64,000 bases of DNA from CAVTTH01 sp963737545 (GTDB taxonomy: Bacteria; Verrucomicrobiota; Verrucomicrobiia; Chthoniobacterales; UBA10450). The notes below the pieces were generated by a model. The model worked only from the letters and a program-made list of their open reading frames with translations, had not been told where the DNA came from and searched no databases. The stretch spans positions 705,454 to 769,453 of the forward strand of contig CAVTTH010000001.1 in assembly GCA_963737545.1 (NCBI GenBank), in the 5' to 3' direction. This document shows, piece by piece, positions 51,277 to 62,316 of this stretch. A program made the position numbers and the translations under genes. Within the stretch, counting starts at the first letter, position 1, and every line of letters begins with the position of its first letter.

Positions 51277-52494
51277 ATGTCGCTCGAAGTGTTTACAGGT
51301 CTGCCCGGTTCTGGCAAATCCAGCCGACTAATCGAATTGGTTAATTCTGCGACTGCGCGGAGTCAACCAGTCTCGACCTTTGCCTGTAGCAAGTCTCCCA
51401 AACTTGCCGCGAGCGATGCGCTGACCGTCCATCGTGTGATCACCTGTCGCATTAAGGGTTTAATCTGTCCCCTTCATCACTTCGTTTCGACGCCTGAGGC
51501 GGTAGCAATTCTTTCCCATCTTCCCTCCGGCACCATCGCCGCTTTTGAAGAGGCCCAACATTTCGATCCAGGAATCGTGCAACACTGGATTGAAGCCTCA
51601 CGACGGGGCGTGGAGGTCTTGGTTTCAACGCCATCAGTTCCGCAGTTGCGCCTTCTCAAGGATGAAGGGTTCACCGAGACTGTTTTCAAAATGCAGTGTC
51701 AAAGATGCGGCCAATCAGAGGCGTCAACATTCATCGTCATGCCAGAGACCAAGACGACGACGGCGCTGTGCGGCCCGTGTAGCGCTGAAATGACTGAAGT
51801 TGCGCGGCGCGATCTGCTCGAACGTTTGCAGCGCCAACCGCCCTATCCGGGCGAGCAGGCTCTCTACCAACCGATCGATGAACTGCCCGAATGCGCTACG
51901 TGGAGAATTGTGCGGCCCGATTCGAAGGTAAGAGTGAATATCATGTCATACATGATCCGGGAGATGGGCCTGCCGGAAGCGGTCGCACCAAATCCCGCCA
52001 CTTATCTCGATGTCGGTTGCAATACCGGTTACTTCTGCGATCGCATCCGGCGTCTCGGATTTTATGCCGAAGGCGTGGACGTCGTGAAGGGGGACATCGA
52101 TGTGGCAACGATTCTGGATTCCTTTTTTCGCCGGGGTCATGTTCGCTATGTGACCCAGGATGCCTACGCCTATCTCGAGAGCACTCAGGACCGGTTCTTT
52201 GATGTCACCTCGGCGTTTGCCGTGTTCCAGTGGCTGATGATCCAAACAACTGTGGAGCGCGGGATCACTTGTCTGGAATGGCTTTTTGCCAAGACAAACC
52301 GGCTCTGCTTTCTCGAAATGGGTTACTCGGCCGAGCCTCAATATAAGGAAAAACTCAAAGCCAATATCGACCGCGAATGGGTGCGCCGGATAATGGAGGA
52401 CAAAGGGGGCTTTTCGGAGGTTCGGATGTTTGATGCGAAGGAGCAGGGAATAAAATTTGGCCGGGATTTATTCGTCGGGATTAAACATGGATAA
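51277..52494 (+). CDS. Fusion of a thymidine-kinase-like P-loop domain and a SAM methyltransferase
   Basis: The protein has 405 residues. The N-terminal half resembles type II thymidine kinase (TK1): P-loop GLPGSGKS (8-15), a FEEAQHF stretch (89-95) at the place of TK1's DEAQF with its catalytic Glu, VEVLVSTPSVPQL, and a zinc-ribbon-like CQRC...CGPC (Cys140, 143, 164, 167). The C-terminal half (about 215-405) is a methyltransferase: YLDVGCNTGYFCDRI (242-256), FYAEGVDVVKGDI, FFDVTSAFAVFQWL. I know of no such pairing as a standard family. It overlaps the next gene by 8 bases. Confidence 0.72.
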   Translation: MSLEVFTGLPGSGKSSRLIELVNSATARSQPVSTFACSKSPKLAASDALTVHRVITCRIKGLICPLHHFVSTPEAVAILSHLPSGTIAAFEEAQHFDPGIVQHWIEASRRGVEVLVSTPSVPQLRLLKDEGFTETVFKMQCQRCGQSEASTFIVMPETKTTTALCGPCSAEMTEVARRDLLERLQRQPPYPGEQALYQPIDELPECATWRIVRPDSKVRVNIMSYMIREMGLPEAVAPNPATYLDVGCNTGYFCDRIRRLGFYAEGVDVVKGDIDVATILDSFFRRGHVRYVTQDAYAYLESTQDRFFDVTSAFAVFQWLMIQTTVERGITCLEWLFAKTNRLCFLEMGYSAEPQYKEKLKANIDREWVRRIMEDKGGFSEVRMFDAKEQGIKFGRDLFVGIKHG

Positions 52495-54667
52495 ACTTTC
52501 TTCTTCGAATCGGCAGAAGGCGCTCCATCATTCATGGAGCGACCCCTTGAAGGACACGGAAAAAAAACAGTCTGCGGTTTGCATCGCGGGGGCTCATCGC
52601 TCGGGCACGTCGATGCTGACCCGGCTGTTAAATGTTTGCGGACTGGAGCTCGGGCCAGAATCTGAGTTGATGCCCGCCCAAGCCGACAATCCTGATGGTT
52701 TTTGGGAACATCTGCGCTTCTTGGAGCTAAACGATGAAGTGTTGAATTCTCTTGGGGGCGCTTGGGATCTGCCACCGCGCTCGGACGAAGATTTTAGCGA
52801 TGTCCGCCTCGATCCGCTGCGAATGAAAGGAAGCCTGTTGATCGAAAAATTCGACTCCGCGGGCGTGTGGGGTTGGAAAGATCCGCGCAACAGTCTGACG
52901 ATTCCATTTTGGAAAAGCATTTTGCCGGGGCTGAAGATACTCGTCATCGTCCGCAATCCACTCGAGGTGGCTTACTCGATGCATGAGCGCAACGGAACCT
53001 CCTACTCCTTCGGCTTGCGCCTTTGGGAAATTTATAATCGCCGATTATTCGAAGCGACGACGGCGCGGGAACGCCTCGTTACGCACTACGATCTTTTCTT
53101 TGAAGATCCGGAAAAGGAATTGAATCGGATAGCAAGCTTCCTTGGCTTGCCCGCCGACAGAGTTAATCATGCGGCCACTCTCGTCGCGCAAGGCCGACGG
53201 CACACACATTTCACGACTGAGCAACTGATCGATGCCCGCGTCTCGCCGAAGGTCGTCGACCTTTATCGTACTTTGATGGAGGAAGCAGAACGCGGCGCGG
53301 CGAAGAAACGGATCAAAGCAGCACAAGGGGCGTCGGGGAAAGATGCCGGGGCCGGAGAATCAGATCTTCTCCCCGGAGCGATCACTCGATTAAACAGTGC
53401 TGTTCCCGCAGGGGAGATCGTACGGCGCACCGAGATCGCCCATCGCGCCGCGATAGAGAATCTCCATCAGGAGATTCGGAAGCTGACGCTCCATCTAGCT
53501 CGCCAGGATGGCCGCATCATTGAAATGGAAAAGGAGCGCCTAACCTATGTGGCTGAGTTGTCGGCAAAGGCGGAAAGACTGGCGGCAGAGATCGAGAACA
53601 TTCGCAAGCTTTTCCGCGCCCAAAGCGCTAGCCTGGCGGAGAGCGAGGCGCGATCAGATCAGTTAGTGGCGCGTCTCCGCCGGCAGTTGCAGGTGACAAA
53701 AAAGTTAACGCGGCTTTTGGATGATTTTGAAAACGCTGCGACACGGCTTCGATCTTCGCGCCGGTGGCAAATCGCCAATCCGATCGCCACACTGAGAGAA
53801 AAGATTTCACCGGGGCGCGGGTTATTAGGGTACGGCCATCTCGAAAGAATTATCTCGGCCTATCACGAGTGGTTGACCGCTCATCCGGAGATGGCTGCGA
53901 TCGACGACCACATCCGAATGCTGGACTCGGGCGTCCTGCCGCCAGCTCCGCCGACGGTGTCGGTCAACAAGTCGGAGCTCCCTCCCGCGCCGACCCGACC
54001 GATTGAATTTCCAATTCATGAGGAAGTTGAGATCTCGATCATTATTCCCGTCTTTAATCAACTCCGTTTCACCCGGGCATGCCTGGCCTCACTTCAGGAA
54101 CATTCGGACGCTGAACGATTTGAAGTGATCGTGGTGGACGATTGCTCGAGCGATTCCACCTCCGACGTCATCGGCAAAATTCCGGGCGTCGTATATCTGC
54201 GCAACCAGAGTAACTCCGGTTTCACCAGCTCCTGCAACCGTGGAGCTCAGGCAGCACGCGGTTCGTATCTCCTTTTTCTCAACAACGACACGACCGTTAC
54301 GTCGGGATGGATATCGGCGTTGCGCGAAACGTTCGACAATGAACCGGAAGCAGGTCTCGTCGGCTCCAAGCTAGTTTTTCCGGACGGACGGTTGCAGGAA
54401 GCCGGAGGAATCATCTGGAAGGACGGATCAGGATGTAATCGCGGCAAGTTCGATGATCCCGATAAGCCTGAATATAATTTTCTTCGCGAAGTGGATTACT
54501 GCTCCGCCGCCTGTGTGATGATTCCGAAGTCGCTCTTCGAACGCGTCGGTGGGTTCGATTCAAAATACTCGCCAGCCTACTATGAAGATACGGATCTGGC
54601 CTTTAAAGTCCGTCGCGAAGGTTTCAAAGTCCTCTATCAGCCGCTCAGTACCGGTGGTGCATTATGA
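52487..54667 (+). CDS. Sulfotransferase-GT2 multidomain protein (5' part of a frameshifted larger gene)
   Basis: The protein has 726 residues. Sulfotransferase domain, about 30-265: PAPS-binding GAHRSGTSMLTRLL at 35-48, LKILVIVRNPLEVAYSMHER. Coiled coil about 318-405 (KLTLHLARQDGRIIEMEKER). GT2 domain about 510-725: SIIIPVFNQLRFTRACL, VVDDCSSDST and YYEDTDLAFKVRREGFKVLY. The expected VVHYEG follows only in the +1 frame: an extra base near 54647 truncates the protein. Intact, it would be an RfbC-like GT2-GT4 fusion with an added sulfotransferase. ATG 52487 overlaps the upstream gene by 8 bases. Confidence 0.82.
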   Translation: MDKLSSSNRQKALHHSWSDPLKDTEKKQSAVCIAGAHRSGTSMLTRLLNVCGLELGPESELMPAQADNPDGFWEHLRFLELNDEVLNSLGGAWDLPPRSDEDFSDVRLDPLRMKGSLLIEKFDSAGVWGWKDPRNSLTIPFWKSILPGLKILVIVRNPLEVAYSMHERNGTSYSFGLRLWEIYNRRLFEATTARERLVTHYDLFFEDPEKELNRIASFLGLPADRVNHAATLVAQGRRHTHFTTEQLIDARVSPKVVDLYRTLMEEAERGAAKKRIKAAQGASGKDAGAGESDLLPGAITRLNSAVPAGEIVRRTEIAHRAAIENLHQEIRKLTLHLARQDGRIIEMEKERLTYVAELSAKAERLAAEIENIRKLFRAQSASLAESEARSDQLVARLRRQLQVTKKLTRLLDDFENAATRLRSSRRWQIANPIATLREKISPGRGLLGYGHLERIISAYHEWLTAHPEMAAIDDHIRMLDSGVLPPAPPTVSVNKSELPPAPTRPIEFPIHEEVEISIIIPVFNQLRFTRACLASLQEHSDAERFEVIVVDDCSSDSTSDVIGKIPGVVYLRNQSNSGFTSSCNRGAQAARGSYLLFLNNDTTVTSGWISALRETFDNEPEAGLVGSKLVFPDGRLQEAGGIIWKDGSGCNRGKFDDPDKPEYNFLREVDYCSAACVMIPKSLFERVGGFDSKYSPAYYEDTDLAFKVRREGFKVLYQPLSTGGAL

Positions 54668-55955
54668 AGGAGCGACTGGTGGCGTCGACCCCAACACCGG
54701 TGCAAAAAAGTATCAGGAAATAAATCGCGCCACCTTTGTCAGCACCTGGGCGGATGTCCTCGCGGAAAAACCGGCGAATGGCGATCTTGATTCCTTTGAT
54801 CGGCTAAGGCCGGGACGAAAGCGGATTCTCGTAATTGATCATCACTTGCCGATGCCTGATCGAGACTCAGGTTCACTCCGCATGTTTCAAATACTGAAGA
54901 TTCTGCACGGCCTTGGTCATCGCGTAACTTTTCTTCCGGACAACGTGGCCAATATCGTGCCCTACGGGTCCGAGCTTCAGAAACGGGGAATCGAAGTCAT
55001 CTGTCATCCCTATGCAAAGAGCATCAGGGAATATCTCGTGGCGCATGGCCCGGAATTTGATGTTATTGTCCTGAGTCGCTGCGATTTCGCGCGCAAACAC
55101 ATCGCCGACGTTCGCGAGTACGCACCGCAGAGCCGCATTGTTTTCGACACCGTCGACTTGCATTTCCTGCGGGATGGCCGCGAGGCGGAATTGACTCAGG
55201 ATGCTGACGCCAAGTTGATCGCGCGGGAAAAGCAGCAACAGGAATGTGCAATCGTCGATCTGGCGGACGAAACGTGGGTTGTGAGCGAAATCGAACAGCA
55301 ACTCCTTCGCGATTCATGTCCCCACAAATCGATCGAAATCGTTTCCAATATCGTCGATGTCCCTGGCTCCCGAACTCCGTTCTCTCTCCGCCGTGACTTT
55401 CTCTTTATCGGAAGTTTTCTGCACAGACCCAACATTGATGCCGTGCTTTTCTTCGCAAAGGAGATTTACCCCGCAGTAAAGGAACACCTGCCAGACACGA
55501 AATTCTATGTCATTGGAGATAAGGCGCCGCCGGAGTTAGCGGCTCTGGCCTGCGAGAGTATCATTGTCACCGGCCGGCAGCCGGATGTGCGACCGTATTT
55601 CGAGAACGTCAAACTGTCGGTGGCTCCGTTGCGCTGGGGCGCGGGAGTCAAGGGCAAGATCAATCAAAGTATGGGATTCGGCGTGCCGATCGTTGGGACA
55701 TCCATCGCCGTCGAAGGCATGAATCTGGTCGACCGCGAGGACGCGCTCGTCGCAGATGAGCCAGATCAATTTGCCAATGCCGTGATCGAACTCTATGAGT
55801 CGGAGGAGCTGTGGAATCGGCTCTCACAAAACGCCATCAGCAAGACTCGAGAGCTGTACTCGGTGAACGCCGCCCGAGAACAACTGCAAAAGCTGTTCAA
55901 TAATCAGCACCTTCCTTCGTCATCCCCAGGAATCGGAGAAAGCCACGTTGCGTGA
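54648..55955 (+). pseudogene. GT4-type glycosyltransferase domain (3' part of the frameshifted gene)
   Basis: The frame opens with VPVVHYEGATGGVDPNTGAK and KYQEINRATFVSTW, the usual tail of the GT2 domain in RfbC-type proteins, then a GT-B domain: RILVIDHHLPMPDRDSGSLR, DFLFIGSFLHRPNIDAVLFF, VTGRQPDVRPYF and LRWGAGVKGKINQSMGFGVP with IVGTSIAVEGM. These are the Rossmann and donor-binding parts of GT4-like enzymes. If the shift at 54647 is real, an internal start would be needed for expression; if an artefact, this is the C-terminal 435 residues of one ~1160-residue enzyme. Confidence 0.82.
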
Positions 55956-57538
55956 GTTCGCCACGTAATCGCGACCAGCTCGCTTGTGGCCGTCGTATGA
56001 ATCAGATTTCGTCGGAGAAAGCTGCGGGAAAGATTACGATCACTCCCAATCCGCTTCCGCCTGAGCCCGGCTCACGCACGACCATCCAATGGGAAATCGA
56101 CGGAGAGGAGGGCGGCGAGATCTGTGTCGTCGAAAATCACGGTCCAGAAAAACTTGTCTGTCGGGGGAAGCGCGGCTCGGTCGAAGTTAATTGGATCAAA
56201 GCCGGGACCGATTATGCTTTTCGGCTCTATACCCGTACCGAACCGCGCCGAATGATTGATGCGGTTACTGTCGAGCGAACTATTTCTGGAAGGATCACTG
56301 CGACCCCTAATCCAATTCCTTTCGGCGAGAAGTCTGGCACACGGTTGGAATGGGAAATTACTTACCCGGCGAAAGCCGAAATCTACATTTCGGACGCTGG
56401 TGGGGAGGAGAGACTCGTTTGTCGAGGCGGAAGCGGTTCCCTGGAAATGAAGAGCCTCAAGCCCGGCTTGGACTATGTTTTTGCCCTGTACACGGTTTCT
56501 GAACCGCGCCGAAAGCTCGACTCGATCAGCGTTCGCCATGACGACATTCCCTGGAGCAAGCTGCTCGAAGCTTTGCAAACCTGCGCGAGTCGGGAGGACA
56601 AATACCTGACCGAGGTTGGCGAGTTCATCGGGAAAATTATTCCGCGGTTCTTGTATCATCCGAGATTCCGCGAGTTGTTTCAACTCTGGGAAAAACGGGG
56701 ATTCCACGTTACGCCGGTCCATTTCTATCAGCCCATTCCCGACACCCGCACAATTCCAGAAACAATCTGGAGCCGGCAAAGCGAGCTCGCTGGGGTGGAC
56801 ATGAACGATTCCGTGCAACTCGACTTGTTGCGCAACTGTTTCCCGAGATTCCGCGACGAGTACGAACAACTACCCTCTGCTCCCACCGGCGATCCCTCAC
56901 AATTCTATCTCGACAACGCTCTCTTCGCCGGGACCGATGCGCTCGTGACCTACTGCATGGTTCGCCATTTTCGGCCGCGCTTGATCGTCGAAGTGGGGAG
57001 CGGCTACTCATCTTTGATTTCCGGCCAAGCCGCCACGAAAAACGGCGATTCTTCACTCATCTGCATCGAGCCGTTTCCACCCGACGTCTTGGTCAAAGGA
57101 TTTCCGGGACTCCGATCACTGATCAAAAAGAAGGTTGAGGACGTCGAGTTGGAATTCTTTTCACAACTGAAAGCCGGAGACATTCTCTTTATCGACAGCT
57201 CCCACACCGTCAGAATTGGCGGCGACGTGAATTATCTTTTCCTGGAGGTAATCCCGCGGCTCAACCCCGGCGTTATCGTTCACGTCCATGACATCATGTT
57301 CCCCTACGACTATTCCCGCGCATGGGTGATCGATCAGCTTCGGTTTTGGACTGAACAGTATTTGTTCCAGGCGTTCCTCGCTTTCAACTCTGATTTCGAG
57401 GTTCTGGTGGCGAATAACTATCTGGCTGCGCGGTATCTGGATGAGTTCAAGGCCACCTTCCCGCACGCACAGTGGTGGGGGGGAGGCAGCTTTTGGATTC
57501 GCCGAAAATCGGTTCGTGCCGCCAAGGCGCCCGCGTGA
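55952..57538 (+). CDS. Methyltransferase with two N-terminal Ig-like repeats
   Basis: The protein has 528 residues. Two tandem beta-sandwich repeats: ITITPNPLPPEPGSRTTIQW (about 28-100) and ITATPNPIPFGEKSGTRLEW (about 110-190), each ending in ...DY-F-LYT-EPRR. A helical segment follows, then a class I methyltransferase fold (about 315-510): LIVEVGSGYSSLISGQAA, LICIEPFPPD, AGDILFIDSSHT and VHVHDIMFPYDYS, like Methyltransf_24. The repeats may bind glycan. GTG 55952 overlaps the previous stop (GTGA); ATG 55997 is an alternative. It ends the polysaccharide cluster. Confidence 0.78.
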   Translation: MSSPRNRDQLACGRRMNQISSEKAAGKITITPNPLPPEPGSRTTIQWEIDGEEGGEICVVENHGPEKLVCRGKRGSVEVNWIKAGTDYAFRLYTRTEPRRMIDAVTVERTISGRITATPNPIPFGEKSGTRLEWEITYPAKAEIYISDAGGEERLVCRGGSGSLEMKSLKPGLDYVFALYTVSEPRRKLDSISVRHDDIPWSKLLEALQTCASREDKYLTEVGEFIGKIIPRFLYHPRFRELFQLWEKRGFHVTPVHFYQPIPDTRTIPETIWSRQSELAGVDMNDSVQLDLLRNCFPRFRDEYEQLPSAPTGDPSQFYLDNALFAGTDALVTYCMVRHFRPRLIVEVGSGYSSLISGQAATKNGDSSLICIEPFPPDVLVKGFPGLRSLIKKKVEDVELEFFSQLKAGDILFIDSSHTVRIGGDVNYLFLEVIPRLNPGVIVHVHDIMFPYDYSRAWVIDQLRFWTEQYLFQAFLAFNSDFEVLVANNYLAARYLDEFKATFPHAQWWGGGSFWIRRKSVRAAKAPA

Positions 57539-57970
57539 AATACTTTGGTGCAATCGCCTGCCGCTCCATTCTCGTCGAGAAATCGGCCCGAAAGTTTTTC
57601 CGCAGCGTCTCGTAATTTCCCGTTGACGATCCCTCATCCGGCGCTATTTTGTTGACCCCGCCGGAAGCGGGACTCCCGTAGTCGCAAGACGAAAAGAGTT
57701 GGTTCTTGCATATTTTGGGACTGCAAATTGGAACTCAATTTTGTCCCGGCGTGATGAACGGAAACGTAAATTATCGTCGGCGCCAGATTGAGTTTTTTTG
57801 TCGTTCGGAATGTGCCGGTACCGCTGGTTCTTTGAAATCTACATACAGGGTAGTAAGTAAGTACAACTTTAAGAGCTGAGTCTGAAAATACGACCGGAGA
57901 TCTAAGATCTCTGGTCCGAGAGTTTCAGTTATCAAAAGAATCTCTGGTCCCAACGGGACCGGAACAGATT
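57539..57970 (+). promoter_or_regulatory. Leader region of the 23S rRNA unit
   Basis: These 432 bases hold no gene. They contain a possible promoter (57623-57650), a boxA-like GGTTCTTTGAAA at 57827-57838, and two hairpins near the 23S start: CCGGAGATCT-A-AGATCTCTGG at 57894-57914 and GGTCCC-AAC-GGGACC at 57946-57960. The last two could be processing signals. No 16S end and no tRNA is present. Confidence 0.6.
57623..57650 (+). promoter_or_regulatory. Possible promoter of the 23S-5S unit
   Basis: TTGACG (57623-57628), 16-base spacer, TATTTT (57645-57650). It lies about 320 bases before the mature 23S. The match is reasonable; it is unproven. Confidence 0.4.
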
Positions 57971-60840
<2,870 letters not shown>

Positions 60841-61066
60841 ATTTACTTTTCTATTAACCCGCCGCGTCGGTTGCAAAACTGATGCGGTGGCAAATAGAGG
60901 GGAATGACGTTAAACAAAACGAAGCCCTTAAAGAAGAAACGAAAACTTCCTGTATGTAGATTTCAGAGAATCGGCATGGTTCTTTGCAGAATGGTTGGCA
61001 ACCGCCAGAGATCGCAACCGAGAGGCGCGGCTTGATGCGTGAGCATCGATTCGTCACGGTTTCGGA

Positions 61067-61183
61067 TTCTGGTGACAATAGCGCAGTGGTCCCACCCGTT
61101 CCCATTCCGAACACGGAAGTGAAACGCTGCAGCCCCGATGGTAGTGCGACGACAGGTTGTGCGAGAGTAGGACGTTGCCAGAA
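61067..61183 (+). rRNA. 5S ribosomal RNA
   Basis: About 117 bases. TTCTGGTGAC...GTTGCCAGAA ends pair; the core CCCACCCGTTCCCATTCCGA then ACACGGAAGTGAAACGCTGC is the classic 5S loop B/C region. It follows the 23S by 226 bases; that spacer holds no tRNA and no other feature I can see. Confidence 0.95.
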
Positions 61184-61186
61184 CTA

Positions 61187-61224
61187 AACACCCGCTGTCT
61201 TTCGAGGCAGCGGGTGTTTTGCTT
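61187..61224 (+). terminator. Rho-independent terminator of the rRNA unit
   Basis: AACACCCGCTG (61187-61197), loop TCTTTCGAGG, CAGCGGGTGTT (61208-61218) then TTGCTT: an 11-bp perfect stem with a short T run, directly after 5S. Confidence 0.88.
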
Positions 61225-61270
61225 GACTCGCTAGCGGGTCGCGAAGAGCAGGCAGCGTTAAGATTGACGT

Positions 61271-61693
61271 CTACAGTTCGCGAAGGCGCCAGGCGCCTAG
61301 GACAATGCCGCTGATGGCGAAGGCGAGAAATGGCCGGCCCATGTTGATGAAAATGAGCGGCCATGGATTTGTCTCAAATGCTGAGAAGACGGAGATCGTC
61401 GCATATTGCACAAATAAGAACGCGAACCAGCAGATGAGCGCGATCTTCAGTCCGGTGAGGGCGTGTCCGACATGCAATTTCGCGAAGAGCCACGCCAGCG
61501 CGTAATTAACAAAAACGGCAGAGACAATCGCAACCAGGTACGGAACGAAGCTGTGCGGCTGCTCGATATCGGTCATGGTTCGGGCGTTGTAATTCAGCCA
61601 CGCCTCGCCGAAGAGCGCGTACCATCCGAGCCCGATAAAGAAATGGATAACGACCAGAACCCAGACCGCGAGATGATGGATCTTGTGGTTCAT
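61271..61693 (-). CDS. DUF1761 family membrane protein
   Basis: The protein has 140 residues with four TM helices (about 8-28, 50-70, 78-98, 115-135). The start HHLAVWVLVVIHFFIGLGWY followed by ALFGEAWLNYN, and WLFAKLHVGHALTGLKIAL, match the DUF1761 family of unknown function. The frame is open up to 61810, but ATG 61693 begins the conserved part. It converges with the rRNA unit. Confidence 0.75.
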   Translation of the reverse strand: MNHKIHHLAVWVLVVIHFFIGLGWYALFGEAWLNYNARTMTDIEQPHSFVPYLVAIVSAVFVNYALAWLFAKLHVGHALTGLKIALICWFAFLFVQYATISVFSAFETNPWPLIFINMGRPFLAFAISGIVLGAWRLREL

Positions 61694-61913
61694 CAAAGGA
61701 ATCGGGATTATCGGACGATGGCGCTTCCAGAGGCAAGCGGATTTTGATCTTGAAATGAACCGCCGAGGGCAAGAGCACAGACTAAACGACGTCGAGATCG
61801 ACAATGCCATTCGGATGCGCGCCCGACATGATCCCGAGCGTCTGTGAAATCAGACAACTCCGTTCAAAAACTCGCTTGAATAGAGGCCTGAGGAGGGAGT
61901 CTAATCGGACACT

Positions 61914-62222
61914 ATGAGAACCAATACCGCAGCCAGTTTGTTAACAGCAGCGAGCCTCGCTCTGAGTAGCGTCGCATTCGCTGGCAGCACGAAAGATTAT
62001 CAGGTCACCGGCCCGATCCTGGAAGTGAACGACAGCATGATCGCTGTCCAGAAAGGGAAAGATCGGTGGGAAATTGCCCGTGATCCCAGCACGAAGGCAA
62101 GCGGCGAGATGAAAGTTGGGGACAAAGTAACGGTCCATTACACGATGACCGCGACCAACATCGAGGTAAAGCCGGCCAAAGCGGAGAAAGGCAAAGCCGC
62201 GGCGAGCCCAGCCAAGCCGTAG
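61914..62222 (+). CDS. Small exported protein of unknown function
   Basis: The protein has 102 residues with a signal peptide (MRTNTAASLLTAASLALSSVAFA, cleavage near AFA|GST). The mature part is a small beta domain (DYQVTGPILEVNDSMIAVQK, GDKVTVHYTM, possibly OB-like) with a Lys/Ala-rich tail (KAEKGKAAASPAKP). No family is named with confidence. A GAGGAGGG lies 24 bases upstream, too far for a ribosome site. Confidence 0.62.
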   Translation: MRTNTAASLLTAASLALSSVAFAGSTKDYQVTGPILEVNDSMIAVQKGKDRWEIARDPSTKASGEMKVGDKVTVHYTMTATNIEVKPAKAEKGKAAASPAKP

Positions 62223-62281
62223 GAAAAGGGAAAGCCTGTCGCCGGGCGTGCCCGAAGCGCGTCCGGCGATCTTGACTTCGC

Positions 62282-62303
62282 CTGCCGCCAGTGACGGCGG
62301 CAG
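62282..62303. repeat. Palindromic repeat, family B, diverged copy
   Basis: CTGCCGCCAGTGACGGCGGC then AG: a hairpin with the same CTGCCGC/GCGGCAG arms as copies at 6574 and 39475. It lies between the convergent small exported protein gene and the HerA-like gene. Confidence 0.5.
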
Positions 62304-62316
62304 CGACACGCTTCGG

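Noticed and set aside
61876..61899. Promoter TTGAAT-N18-TCTAAT before the small exported protein gene
   Set aside because: Spacing and -10 are plausible but weak; not enough to list.
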